Assembly: GCF_051013375.1 (NCBI RefSeq)
Contig: NZ_CP142125.1
Length of the DNA stretch: 64,000 bases
Strand: one strand, 5' to 3'
From: Kordia algicida
GTDB taxonomy: Bacteria > Bacteroidota > Bacteroidia > Flavobacteriales > Flavobacteriaceae
How positions within the stretch are numbered: the first letter of the stretch is position 1; every line of letters begins with the position of its first letter. The notes beneath the pieces are model-generated. The model saw only the letters and a list, made by a program, of their open reading frames with translations, ran no database searches and was not told the origin of the DNA. The position numbers and the translations under genes are program-made. Shown here one piece after another: positions 34,367 through 42,631 of the stretch.

Positions 34367-34977
34367 ACTAGTTTTTCTTTGAAAATTTCTGCGTATTCGC
34401 GAATGACATTTTGATCAAAATAAGGTTCTTCTTCAATGCGTCCAATCACTGGAACATTGGTCATTTTTTTGATGATTGCTTCTGTGGTTACATGTTCTTT
34501 TCCACTGAAGATGATAGATACTTTGAGTCCTTTTTCTTGTAATAGTTTTACCGTGAGTAGCGTATGATTGATGCTTCCTAAGTAATGACGAGAAACTACA
34601 ACTACATGATATTCAGGCTTTATAAGGTCTAAAATGGTATGTTCATTGTTTAAAGGCACTAAGATTCCGCCTGCACCTTCAATGATTAAATGATTGCTCG
34701 TTGTAGGTTCTTGAATTTCTTCCAGATGAATGGTAACATTATCTATTTCTGCGGAAGCATGCGGACTCATCGGCGTATGGAGTGCATAACTATTTTTATG
34801 AATTTTTGTTTTTGTATTGGAAATGTACCGTTCAATTTTATGACTGTCTGAGTTGTCTAAATCGCCCGCTTGAATTGGTTTCCAATAGTCTGCTTGTAAA
34901 GCTTCTGTTAGGATTGCGGAAACGACTGTTTTTCCGACTTCCGTAGAGATTCCTGTAACAAATATTTTTTTCTGCAT
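34363..34977 (-). CDS. bioD: Dethiobiotin synthetase
   Basis: BioD closes the ureido ring of dethiobiotin from DAPA, CO2 and ATP. The P-loop is FVTGISTEVGKTVVSAIL, and LIIEGAGGILVPLN is the conserved second nucleotide-binding block. 204 residues, the normal length. Its start overlaps the stop of the DUF2007 gene by one base (TAATG) and its stop overlaps the bioA start by four. Confidence 0.96.
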   Translation of the reverse strand: MQKKIFVTGISTEVGKTVVSAILTEALQADYWKPIQAGDLDNSDSHKIERYISNTKTKIHKNSYALHTPMSPHASAEIDNVTIHLEEIQEPTTSNHLIIEGAGGILVPLNNEHTILDLIKPEYHVVVVSRHYLGSINHTLLTVKLLQEKGLKVSIIFSGKEHVTTEAIIKKMTNVPVIGRIEEEPYFDQNVIREYAEIFKEKLV

Positions 34978-35366
34978 TAGTTTGTTTCTTGTTTAAAAAT
35001 TTCGCCGCAGTCGTTGCATAGATAGCGTTTTGGTTCAAAGAATGGAAATAGCAAGTAGAGTAAATTTTTTCTTGGCGGCGCAACTAAAACTCGATTTCCT
35101 CCACATGCCGAACATATGATTCTGCTTCCTCGCCTATCTACTTCGTATTCGCGCAATTCATTGTAGAGTTCAATAGCAGCTTCTTTGTCTTGTAAATGTA
35201 CTTGTAATTTTACGCCGCCAATGGCATGACTTACCAACGGATCAACATCAATGGTGTGTTCATCTTTTAGAAATACTTCAATACCGTGTGACATAAATTT
35301 CCCTTTCATTACTTGTGCTTCCGCAGTGTATTCAAAAGATGCAACTGTGTAGAAATCGTTTTTCAT
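34977..35366 (-). CDS. DUF2007 protein with C-terminal zinc ribbon
   Basis: A 129-residue protein. Residues 1-75 are a DUF2007-like domain (FYTVASFEYTAEAQVMKGKFMSHGIEVFLKDE; a ferredoxin-like PII-like fold named putative signal-transducing protein). The C-terminal 45 residues have two CxxC pairs (IICSACGG ... YLCNDCGEIF), a likely zinc ribbon. It is embedded between bioF and bioD with overlapping stops and starts, so it is translated with the biotin enzymes. Its role is unknown; a regulatory or sensing role in biotin synthesis is inference. Confidence 0.83.
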   Translation of the reverse strand: MKNDFYTVASFEYTAEAQVMKGKFMSHGIEVFLKDEHTIDVDPLVSHAIGGVKLQVHLQDKEAAIELYNELREYEVDRRGSRIICSACGGNRVLVAPPRKNLLYLLFPFFEPKRYLCNDCGEIFKQETN

Positions 35367-36490
35367 AGTTGTGTATTTTTTAGCGTATTAATTACGTTCA
35401 AAATTTCGGTTTCTGTGTTATACGCGTGCAAACAGAAGCGCAAGCGCTCTTTTCCCTTTGGAACTGTTGGTGATACTATTGGCTTTACATCAAAGCCTTT
35501 TGTTTGTATTTTTTTTGCGACTGCTTTTACGTGTTCGTTCCCAGATAAGATACAACAATGAATGGCAGCATTTCCATGAATGAAGTTTAAGTTTTTTGTT
35601 TCTTTTTGAAAGAATGTAATGTTTTTACGCAAGTTTGAGATTGCTTGTGTTTCCTTCAATTCGTCATACGCAATTTTGATGGTAGCAACTGCATGTGGCG
35701 ATAATCCGGTGGTGTAGATGAAGCTTCTTGCGAAATTGACTAAGTATGTTTTTAGCATTTGACTTCCTAGAATCACAGCTCCGTGACAACCTAAAGCTTT
35801 TCCAAACGTGTAGATTCTGGCGAAAACTTTGGTTTCTAGGTTTAATTGTTGCAATAAACCTTGTCCGTTTTCACCAAAAACACCTAGGGCATGCGCTTCA
35901 TCTACAATAAGATATGCGTTGTAGTGATCGCAAAGTTGAATTAGTTTTTCCAAATCAGGCGAATCGCCATCCATAGAGAATACCGATTCAGTTACTATAT
36001 AGATTTCCTGATTTTCACTACTTAATTTTTCTAATTTTTCATGTAAATCGCCTATGTTGTTATGTTTGAATTTGTATGATTTTGCGTAACTCATACCAAT
36101 TCCGTCACGAATGGAAGCATGAATGAATTCATCGTAAAGAATGATATCACCACGCAAAGGAACTGACGAAAAGAAGCCAATGTTTGCGTCGTATCCAGAG
36201 TTGAGTAACAAGGCAGTTTCACTGTTATGAAATGTACAGAGTTGCGTTTCTACTTCTTGATATAGTTTATGATTTCCTGAAAGCAAACGCGAACCTGTTG
36301 CGCCATTTTGCATTAAGTTTCGATCTATGAGTAGTTGATGTGTTTTTTGAAAGATGGTTTTGGAAGTCGCAAATCCTAAGTAATCGTTTGAAGAAAAATC
36401 GATCTTGTTTTGGGCAATAGGAAGCGTTCGTAATGCATTGTTTTGCATCCGGTCTTCAATTTTTACTTGTATTTTTTTGGGCAACTTCAC
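35363..36490 (-). CDS. bioF: 8-amino-7-oxononanoate synthase
   Basis: BioF condenses pimeloyl-ACP (or CoA) with alanine to KAPA using PLP. Motifs are FSSNDYLGFA, GATGSRLLSGNHKLY, VDEAHALGVFGENGQG and the PLP-lysine region IYTFGKALGCHGAVI. 375 residues, normal. Its start overlaps the stop of the upstream membrane-protein gene (ATGA) and its stop overlaps the DUF2007 start. It is the first committed biotin enzyme in this operon. Confidence 0.96.
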   Translation of the reverse strand: MKLPKKIQVKIEDRMQNNALRTLPIAQNKIDFSSNDYLGFATSKTIFQKTHQLLIDRNLMQNGATGSRLLSGNHKLYQEVETQLCTFHNSETALLLNSGYDANIGFFSSVPLRGDIILYDEFIHASIRDGIGMSYAKSYKFKHNNIGDLHEKLEKLSSENQEIYIVTESVFSMDGDSPDLEKLIQLCDHYNAYLIVDEAHALGVFGENGQGLLQQLNLETKVFARIYTFGKALGCHGAVILGSQMLKTYLVNFARSFIYTTGLSPHAVATIKIAYDELKETQAISNLRKNITFFQKETKNLNFIHGNAAIHCCILSGNEHVKAVAKKIQTKGFDVKPIVSPTVPKGKERLRFCLHAYNTETEILNVINTLKNTQL

Positions 36491-36990
36491 AGTTCAATCC
36501 ATTTTGAATTGTTGGCAACCGTTGCATCTAGCAAGTCTATTTGTAACGTTTTTGCCAATTTTTTTCCAACTTCTAAAGCTTCAGCTTCATCAAACATTTG
36601 ATATATTTTAAAATGCTTGTTTCCTACATACCATACATTTACTTGATAAAAGTCATCATCTTTTTTGAATACCGAAACATATTCTAACGCTGGTAAAGGT
36701 TTCCATTTTCCAAGTTTGAACATGAGAATTGCGCGTTCGTGTTTGTATTGATTGTTTTTAAAATCGAAATAGTAGGTTTGTATGACAGAGTAGAAAAACG
36801 CTGCGCTTGCAGATAGTATGGCAACTTGTATGAAGGCAACTTCATTTTTTACATATTCAGTTTCAAAAGAAAATTCTAAACTATAAAAGAAAAATACTAC
36901 GCAACTAATGGTTACCGCATAGAAAAATGCAGCAAGAATGTTGTGCCAAAGCGATCTATTTCCTTGTGAAATTATGACTTCGTCTTTCAT
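36487..36990 (-). CDS. Membrane protein, intact paralog of the amber-interrupted gene
   Basis: A 167-residue protein with two membrane helices (about 16-37 and 48-70, AAFFYAVTISCVVFFFYSLEF and VAFIQVAILSASAAFFYSVIQTYYFDF) and a soluble tail of 85 residues (PLPALEYVSVFKKDDDFYQ ... IDLLDATVANNSKWIEL). The tail resembles that of the interrupted gene next to bioB at 27512-27994. This copy opens the bioF-DUF2007-bioD-bioA operon, with a four-base overlap into bioF. I know no function. Its association with both biotin loci suggests a link to biotin handling, which is inference. Confidence 0.72.
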   Translation of the reverse strand: MKDEVIISQGNRSLWHNILAAFFYAVTISCVVFFFYSLEFSFETEYVKNEVAFIQVAILSASAAFFYSVIQTYYFDFKNNQYKHERAILMFKLGKWKPLPALEYVSVFKKDDDFYQVNVWYVGNKHFKIYQMFDEAEALEVGKKLAKTLQIDLLDATVANNSKWIEL

Positions 36991-37048
36991 GTGGTAAAAA
37001 TACTGATTATTCTACTGAAATGCGGAGAGAAGTTATGGAGAAATGTGA

Positions 37049-37681
37049 CTATTTTATGGTAATTTTTTCTCCCAGAAATTTGGGTTGCTTGCCAATTACT
37101 AAGTCTATACACATAGCAACTCGCGCCAATACTTCCCGTACTTTTATTTTGAAACCACTGCGTCCGCCAACATTTTTTGCATTGAAACCAACGGCATTGA
37201 TTCCTTTGGCGTTTGCAATAGCAATAGCACGTTCGTTATGAAATTGCTGCGAAATGATGGTAATGTTTTCTTGTTGAAATATTTCTTTACTTCTCACGAC
37301 AGAATCCAGTGTTCTGAAACCTGCGTAATCTAAGATAATTTTGTTTTCGGGAATTCCTGCTGCAATCAAATCTTCTTTGAATGTTGTAGGTTCATCATAT
37401 GTTTTACTGCCATTATCGCCACTTACCAATATGTATTTTATTTTTCCAGATTTGTAGAGTTTTACCGTAGCATTTATTCGGTATGAATAGAATAAATTAA
37501 CTTTTCCATTTTTTAGATATTTTCCTGTTCCTAGTAGCAATCCAACTTTATTGGAAGGAATTTCAGCAACTTTGTTAAATGTTTTTCCGTTAGATATGAG
37601 TTCTACATAAGTGTTGCATGCTATGATTCCTATGATGAACACTAAAAAGGTGAAACCGATACGTTTTAGCCATTTTTTCAT
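37049..37681 (-). CDS. SanA/YdcF-family (DUF218) membrane protein
   Basis: A 210-residue protein anchored by one N-terminal helix (GFTFLVFIIGIIACNTY), followed by a DUF218-like domain (VGLLLGTGKYLKNGKVNLFYSYRINATVKLYKSGKIKYILVSGDNG). SanA in Escherichia coli affects envelope barrier function (vancomycin resistance at high temperature). Here it is probably an envelope protein facing the periplasm. I start at MKKWLKRIGF (37681); an upstream ATG adds 16 residues that overlap the terminator region. It stands 58 bp from the membrane-protein gene at 36990. Confidence 0.83.
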   Translation of the reverse strand: MKKWLKRIGFTFLVFIIGIIACNTYVELISNGKTFNKVAEIPSNKVGLLLGTGKYLKNGKVNLFYSYRINATVKLYKSGKIKYILVSGDNGSKTYDEPTTFKEDLIAAGIPENKIILDYAGFRTLDSVVRSKEIFQQENITIISQQFHNERAIAIANAKGINAVGFNAKNVGGRSGFKIKVREVLARVAMCIDLVIGKQPKFLGEKITIK

Positions 37682-37713
37682 TGCTACAAAAGTACTTTTT
37701 TTCGTGTTGATAT

Positions 37714-37743
37714 AAAAAAACCCTTCCAAAATGAAAGGGTTTT
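37714..37743 (-). terminator. Intrinsic terminator of the secreted paralog C gene
   Basis: AAAACCCTT (37717-37725) pairs with AAGGGTTTT (37735-37743); on the minus strand the stem is followed by a run of T. It lies 22 bases past the stop of the gene at 37766. Confidence 0.86.
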
Positions 37744-37765
37744 ACAGTTTGTTAGTTAGTTATTT

Positions 37766-38542
37766 TTAAATAGTATTGATGTATTTAATTAGTTTTTTCA
37801 AACTTTTTTCTTTGTTGAGTTTGATACGGTTTTTCTTGATAAATACACTGATTTGTTCAGCTTTGTCAGGAAATAATGCTAAGAATTCTTTTTTCTTTTT
37901 TGGAACTTTTATGGCATGTCCGTTGTGTGCTTTTTCGATATAGAATTCGCATCGCATGTCTTTGAATTCTGTTGTGATTGAAGATGCCGAAGATCCGTAT
38001 GAAGATTGTTTCTTTTTTACGAGTTTTTTGCATTGTTTTCTGTACAACGAAATGTTGTCATTGTCTTCTATGCTGATGTAATATCCAAGATCATTTTCTT
38101 TTTCGCTATCAATTTTTTCTAAAACTCTGTATTTTAGATTGTTTGCATGCTGATTGATCTCATAGTTTCGTTGCTTTGAGATTACCAATACTTCAGAATC
38201 GTCTCCACCTTTTACTTCCATTTCGTCCGTTAAAGCATTGTAACGTACAAGATATACCTTGTTTACTTGTTCTATTCTTGCTGTAGAGAAATCTTTTTGC
38301 ATGTACGGTGTTCCAATAGTATTTGGTCCGTAAGTGTTTGATTGATTTCTTACGATGACTGCATTTAGTGAATTGTCAAAATCCATCGAAGCTTTTGATG
38401 CAAGTTTTATAGCTCCTTGAGGTGGTGGTGGTCCATAACTTCCTCCAGAACATTGTGCTATTCCTTCAAGACTTAATAATAAGCAAAATACTAGAACGTA
38501 TCTTAATTTTTTGAGTGTGGTTTTGGTGTGAATTGTTTTCAT
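37766..38542 (-). CDS. Secreted protein, tandem paralog family member C
   Basis: A 258-residue exported protein (signal peptide to about LEGIAQ, residue 30) of a family I do not recognise. It is one of three tandem paralogs. Shared landmarks are KVYLVRYNALTDEMEV (about residue 105), YRVLEKID, a GYYISIEDNDNISLYRKQCKKL block, EFYIEKAHNGHAIKVPKKKKEFLALFPDK and a helical end IKKNRIKLNKEKSLKKLIKYINTI. Highly Lys-rich. A proline/glycine-rich insert (GPPPPQG) follows the signal. It has its own terminator; function unknown. Confidence 0.75.
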   Translation of the reverse strand: MKTIHTKTTLKKLRYVLVFCLLLSLEGIAQCSGGSYGPPPPQGAIKLASKASMDFDNSLNAVIVRNQSNTYGPNTIGTPYMQKDFSTARIEQVNKVYLVRYNALTDEMEVKGGDDSEVLVISKQRNYEINQHANNLKYRVLEKIDSEKENDLGYYISIEDNDNISLYRKQCKKLVKKKQSSYGSSASSITTEFKDMRCEFYIEKAHNGHAIKVPKKKKEFLALFPDKAEQISVFIKKNRIKLNKEKSLKKLIKYINTI

Positions 38543-38652
38543 AATTTATTTTTTTTGGTTTTAATGTATTTTAAAGTTACGAAAAAATGTGATTGAGCGA
38601 AATTATCCGTTAGGTTTTTTCCAAATAACTGTTTGATTTTGTTTATTTTACA

Positions 38653-38690
38653 CCAAAAAAAAGCACCAAACCGAAGTTTGATGCTTTTGA
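38653..38690 (-). terminator. Intrinsic terminator of the secreted paralog B gene
   Basis: AAGCACCAAAC and GTTTGATGCTT form a stem with a CGAA loop (one C-A mismatch in DNA, a G-U pair in the minus-strand RNA). On the minus strand it is followed by nine T. Confidence 0.86.
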
Positions 38691-38714
38691 ATTATTTTTG
38701 ATATACAATTTTAC

Positions 38715-39464
38715 TTATAGTGAATTTACGTAATCAATTACTTTTATGATATCTTCTTCTTTTGTTACTTTGAGATTGTTCTCTTTGATGAATTGCTTCA
38801 CAATAGCTCTTTTATCTTCAAATAGTTTAGCAACTCCACCTCTTGTACGAGAAAGCTTTATGGCGTGACCACTTTTTTTAAATTCTACGTAAAACTCGCT
38901 TTTTGTATCTCTAAATTCCGTAATGATTTTTGGTGCAGGAATCATGTACGGTGTTTTTTCTAGTCCAATGTTTAATTGTTTTAAGTCTTTTCGATAAAGA
39001 GAAACATAGTCATTTTCTTTTAATACTTTAAAATACCCAAGCACTCGTTTTTTACTGTAATTGTCTGTTTCTAGAATTTTGTAGGTACGATCTTCCGTTT
39101 GAAATGAAATCTTTTCTTTTTTAAGATTTTTGTTAATGTATCCTATTTTGTCGTCTTGACGCTTTATTTCCATTTCGTCTAAGTACGCATTGTAACGTGC
39201 TTTGAAGACAACTTGTGATGAAGAAATTTTTGCATCTTTGAATTCTTCTTCATGAAATTGCGATCCGTTAGCAACTTCCAAAATACTTTTGTTAGCATCG
39301 TTGGTATATCCTAATGCAAATAAAGGATTGTTGTGAGGAACTAAAAATAAAACGACTGATGGCGCGTGTGTTGAGGTTACATTTACGGTTTGTTGCGCGA
39401 AAGTTGTTATTGTACATAATAGCATGAGTACACAAACAGAACTTTTTTTTAGAATTGATTTCAT
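38715..39464 (-). CDS. Secreted protein, tandem paralog family member B
   Basis: A 249-residue exported protein (signal peptide ending TTFAQQ, about residue 25). It shares the family pattern: VFKARYNAYLDEMEIKRQD, YKILETDNYS, VLGYFKVLKENDYVSLYRKDLKQL, SEFYVEFKKSGHAIKLSRTRG and the end KQFIKENNLKVTKEEDIIKVIDYVNSL. Paralogs A and C flank it. Members diverge mainly after the signal peptide. Function unknown; no cysteine pairs, no membrane helix beyond the signal. Confidence 0.75.
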   Translation of the reverse strand: MKSILKKSSVCVLMLLCTITTFAQQTVNVTSTHAPSVVLFLVPHNNPLFALGYTNDANKSILEVANGSQFHEEEFKDAKISSSQVVFKARYNAYLDEMEIKRQDDKIGYINKNLKKEKISFQTEDRTYKILETDNYSKKRVLGYFKVLKENDYVSLYRKDLKQLNIGLEKTPYMIPAPKIITEFRDTKSEFYVEFKKSGHAIKLSRTRGGVAKLFEDKRAIVKQFIKENNLKVTKEEDIIKVIDYVNSL

Positions 39465-39572
39465 AGCTTTTGGTTTTTAAAAGTTAATGTTTAATTGAAT
39501 CTTAGTATTATTCCTCAAAAACCTTACCATTGTACTATTTTTCTCAATCTTCTTTATTAATAAAGCGCTTAT

Positions 39573-40292
39573 TTACAATGAATTAACGTAGTTTATAAGT
39601 TTTATCAAGTCTTTTTCTTTTGTAACTTTGATTTTATTTTCTTTGATAAATTTTTTGACTAAGTCTTCTTTTCTAGGAAATACTTTGCTAACAGATTTCT
39701 TCTTTCTAGGAAGTTTTATAACGTCTCCACTACCATTTAATTCTACGTAAAATTCGCTTTTTTGTTTTTTAAATTTTGCTGAACTTCCTCCTAAATTTCC
39801 TCCGTAAGCTGCTTTTTTAACTTCTACGAACTTCTTTCTGTCTTTTCTATAAAGTGCAACATTAGTTCCTTCTGTCAACTGTACATAGTATCCTAACTTG
39901 TTGTCTTTTTTACTATCAGCATATTCTAGAATTTTATACGTTATACCTGACCTACTTTCTTTGATAACGTAGTTCTTGTTATTTTTATTCATGATTAACG
40001 TATCTGTACTTTGAATCACTTCCATGTCATCTAAAGCTGCATTATAACGAACGAGATATACTTTATTTAGTGGAGTAATTTTGGCTGAGTTAAAGCTTTC
40101 GTTGTAATAAGGTGTTCCTTCTACATTAGCTTTGTAAATGGCTGCAAAGTTTTTTTGCATTTGCGCTTGTAGTGTCAAATCATTGTGAAACATTGATGCT
40201 TGCACAGCTTGTCTTGCAGACTGGGAAAATCCTGTAGCGCTTACTAGAATAAGAACGCATAAAGCTGTTAGTTGTTTTATAGATAATTTCAT
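39573..40292 (-). CDS. Secreted protein, tandem paralog family member A
   Basis: A 239-residue exported protein (signal peptide ending ATGFSQ, about residue 24), the first of three tandem paralogs. Landmarks are KVYLVRYNAALDDMEVIQSTD, YKILEYADSKKDNKLGYYVQLTEGTNVALYRKDRKKF, KSEFYVELNGSGDVIKLPRKKKSVSKVFPRK and the end KKFIKENKIKVTKEKDLIKLINYVNSL. It lies after the terminator of the atp genes. Gene duplication is clear by eye; the family function is not known to me. Confidence 0.76.
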   Translation of the reverse strand: MKLSIKQLTALCVLILVSATGFSQSARQAVQASMFHNDLTLQAQMQKNFAAIYKANVEGTPYYNESFNSAKITPLNKVYLVRYNAALDDMEVIQSTDTLIMNKNNKNYVIKESRSGITYKILEYADSKKDNKLGYYVQLTEGTNVALYRKDRKKFVEVKKAAYGGNLGGSSAKFKKQKSEFYVELNGSGDVIKLPRKKKSVSKVFPRKEDLVKKFIKENKIKVTKEKDLIKLINYVNSL

Positions 40293-40422
40293 ACCATTAA
40301 GTTTTTTATATGTGAATTTACGAATTGAATAGTGTTTGTTCCAAATAAATGGTTGTTTTTTAATTAAGTATCAAAGATCAGTCCATTTTTAGCGATAATG
40401 AATATTTAAAAATTTGAAACAT

Positions 40423-40457
40423 AAAAAAAGCATCAAACAATAACGTTTGATGCTTTT
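40423..40457 (-). terminator. Intrinsic terminator of atpD-atpC
   Basis: A perfect 13-bp stem (AAAAGCATCAAAC, 40426-40438, with 40445-40457) has a 6-base loop and is followed on the minus strand by a run of seven T. It lies 25 bases past the atpC stop. Confidence 0.92.
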
Positions 40458-40482
40458 GATATTTTAGTAATAATCGTATGAA

Positions 40483-40776
40483 TTAGTCTGCCAATACAAT
40501 TACTTTGTTGTCTTTCATTTCAATAGTTCCAGAGTTGATTTTTAAAGTAAGTACTTTATCATCATCTATGTGTGGAACGATTGATGCGTGCAATTCATCA
40601 AAAACCAAATGTGTTTTGGTGTGTGTATGAATTTTTACCATACCTTCTTTTAAAAGTGATACGATAGGCGCGTGATTATTTAACATTTGAAATTCACCAT
40701 TAATTCCTGGTACAGTCACAGAATCTACTTCTGAACTGAACAATGTTGCTTCTGGTGATACTATTTCTAAATACAT
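40483..40776 (-). CDS. atpC: ATP synthase F1 epsilon subunit (short form)
   Basis: Epsilon subunit of the F1 part of ATP synthase, linking the central stalk to the catalytic head. It contains the beta-sandwich domain (MYLEIVSPEATLFSSEVDSVTVPGINGEFQML). At 97 residues it lacks the C-terminal helical hairpin used for inhibition in Escherichia coli (total about 138); short forms are usual in Flavobacteria. It follows atpD by 94 bp of AT-rich sequence with repeated AATTATGAATT-like motifs. Confidence 0.95.
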   Translation of the reverse strand: MYLEIVSPEATLFSSEVDSVTVPGINGEFQMLNNHAPIVSLLKEGMVKIHTHTKTHLVFDELHASIVPHIDDDKVLTLKINSGTIEMKDNKVIVLAD

Positions 40777-40870
40777 ATTTTCTAATTATGAATTGTGAAT
40801 TATAAATTATGAATTTGGAATATGTTGTACTCACAATTCTTCATTCCTAATTCTGAATTCTGAATTAAAA

Positions 40871-42379
40871 TTACGCTTCTGCAAGCATTTTCTCTCCAGC
40901 TTCAATAGCTTCTTCAATTGTTCCTTTTAAGTTAAAAGCAGCTTCTGGTAAGTGATCTAATTCTCCATCCATAATCATGTTGAATCCTTTGATCGTTTCC
41001 TTGATGTCTACTAATACTCCTGGAATTCCTGTAAATTGCTCTGCTACGTGGAAAGGCTGTGATAAGAAACGTTGTACACGACGTGCACGTCCTACCGCCA
41101 TTTTATCTTCTTCAGATAATTCTTCCATACCTAGGATGGCAATAATATCTTGTAATTCTTTGTAACGTTGTAATAACTCTTTTACTCTTTGTGCACAGTT
41201 GTAGTGTTCATCACCTAAGATATCAGCCGTTAAAATTCTTGATGTAGAATCTAATGGATCTACCGCTGGATAAATACCAAGCTCGGCAATTTTACGAGAT
41301 AATACTGTTGTCGCATCTAAGTGAGCAAAGGTTGTTGCTGGTGCTGGATCCGTTAAATCATCCGCAGGTACGTAAACCGCCTGTACAGATGTAATAGATC
41401 CTTTTTTAGTTGAAGTAATACGTTCCTGCATTGCACCCATTTCTGTTGCTAATGTTGGTTGGTATCCTACGGCTGATGGCATACGACCTAAAAGTGCCGA
41501 TACCTCAGAACCTGCTTGTGTAAAACGGAAGATGTTATCTACGAAGAAAAGTACATCTTTTCCTTGTCCGTCTCCTGCTCCATCACGGAAATATTCTGCA
41601 ATTGTTAATCCTGATAAGGCAACACGTGCACGTGCTCCAGGTGGCTCGTTCATTTGTCCGAAAACGAATGTTGCTTTCGACTCTTTCATAGCGTTTTTAT
41701 CTACTTTAGATAAATCCCATCCACCTTCTTCCATAGAATGCATGAAATCATCACCGTATTTGATAATTCCAGATTCTAACATCTCACGTAAAAGGTCATT
41801 TCCTTCACGCGTTCTTTCTCCTACTCCTGCGAATACTGAAAGTCCACCGTGACCTTTTGCAATATTGTTAATTAACTCCTGAATTAATACTGTTTTACCT
41901 ACTCCGGCACCACCAAATAATCCAATTTTACCTCCTTTTGCGTAAGGTTCAATCAAATCGATTACTTTAATACCTGTATATAAAACTTCTGTAGAAGTTG
42001 ATAAGTCTTCAAATTTTGGTGCTTCTCTGTGGATAGATAAACCGTTATCACCATCTTTTGGCAATTCTCCTAATCCATCGATAGCATCTCCGATAACGTT
42101 AAATAATCGACCGTATACATCGTCGCCAATAGGCATTTTAATAGAGTCACCTGTAGTGTGTACATCAGTACCTCTACTTAGACCATCTGTTGAATCCATA
42201 GAAATGGTACGTACTGTATTTTCTCCAACGTGAGACTGTACTTCAAGTACTAATTTTGTACCATCTTCTTTTGCTATTTCTAAAGAATCGTAAATTCTTG
42301 GAAGTTCGTTCCCAGCGCTGAATTCTACATCAACAACAGGACCTATAATTTGTGCAACTTTACCTGTAACTTTTGACAT
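40871..42379 (-). CDS. atpD: ATP synthase F1 beta subunit
   Basis: The catalytic beta subunit of F1Fo ATP synthase. The P-loop GGAGVGKT, the GERTREGNDLLREM block, and ALLGRMPSAVGYQPTLATEMGAMQERI are typical. 502 residues, full length. The alpha, gamma and Fo genes are not adjacent (a split atp arrangement usual in Bacteroidota). A -7 box is at 42465-42472. Confidence 0.98.
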   Translation of the reverse strand: MSKVTGKVAQIIGPVVDVEFSAGNELPRIYDSLEIAKEDGTKLVLEVQSHVGENTVRTISMDSTDGLSRGTDVHTTGDSIKMPIGDDVYGRLFNVIGDAIDGLGELPKDGDNGLSIHREAPKFEDLSTSTEVLYTGIKVIDLIEPYAKGGKIGLFGGAGVGKTVLIQELINNIAKGHGGLSVFAGVGERTREGNDLLREMLESGIIKYGDDFMHSMEEGGWDLSKVDKNAMKESKATFVFGQMNEPPGARARVALSGLTIAEYFRDGAGDGQGKDVLFFVDNIFRFTQAGSEVSALLGRMPSAVGYQPTLATEMGAMQERITSTKKGSITSVQAVYVPADDLTDPAPATTFAHLDATTVLSRKIAELGIYPAVDPLDSTSRILTADILGDEHYNCAQRVKELLQRYKELQDIIAILGMEELSEEDKMAVGRARRVQRFLSQPFHVAEQFTGIPGVLVDIKETIKGFNMIMDGELDHLPEAAFNLKGTIEEAIEAGEKMLAEA

Positions 42380-42464
42380 TACTTAAGTGTTTAATGTTTA
42401 GGTTATTAAATACTGAAAAATGGATTTCATATTTTATGCTAAAACATGACCTTTTTTCGCGGTG

Positions 42465-42472
42465 CAAAGATA
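42465..42472 (-). promoter_or_regulatory. Candidate -7 box of atpD
   Basis: On the minus strand TATCTTTG followed by CACCG fits TAnnTTTG, about 85 bases before the atpD start. No good -33 TTTG at 19 bases. Confidence 0.6.
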
Positions 42473-42577
42473 TATTTTATTACTTAAAATAAGTAGTGTT
42501 TTGTAATGATTTTTAAAAATTATATCAAAATCCTTAATTATACTAGCATTTTACAGCTTTCAGAAATGATTTTGTAT

Positions 42578-42610
42578 AAAAAAAGTGTACTGTTACGTAC
42601 ACTTTTTTGT
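42578..42610 (-). terminator. Intrinsic terminator of the TonB receptor gene
   Basis: AAAAGTGTAC (42581-42590) pairs with GTACACTTTT (42597-42606); on the minus strand seven T follow. It lies 22 bases past the receptor stop. Confidence 0.9.
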
Positions 42611-42631
42611 TTGACATGTTGAGTTTTTATC

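Noticed and set aside
40777..40870. Repeated AATTATGAATT-like motifs between atpD and atpC
   Set aside because: The region is low-complexity AT-rich sequence with partial repeats; no structure, no gene and no clear repeat unit boundaries.
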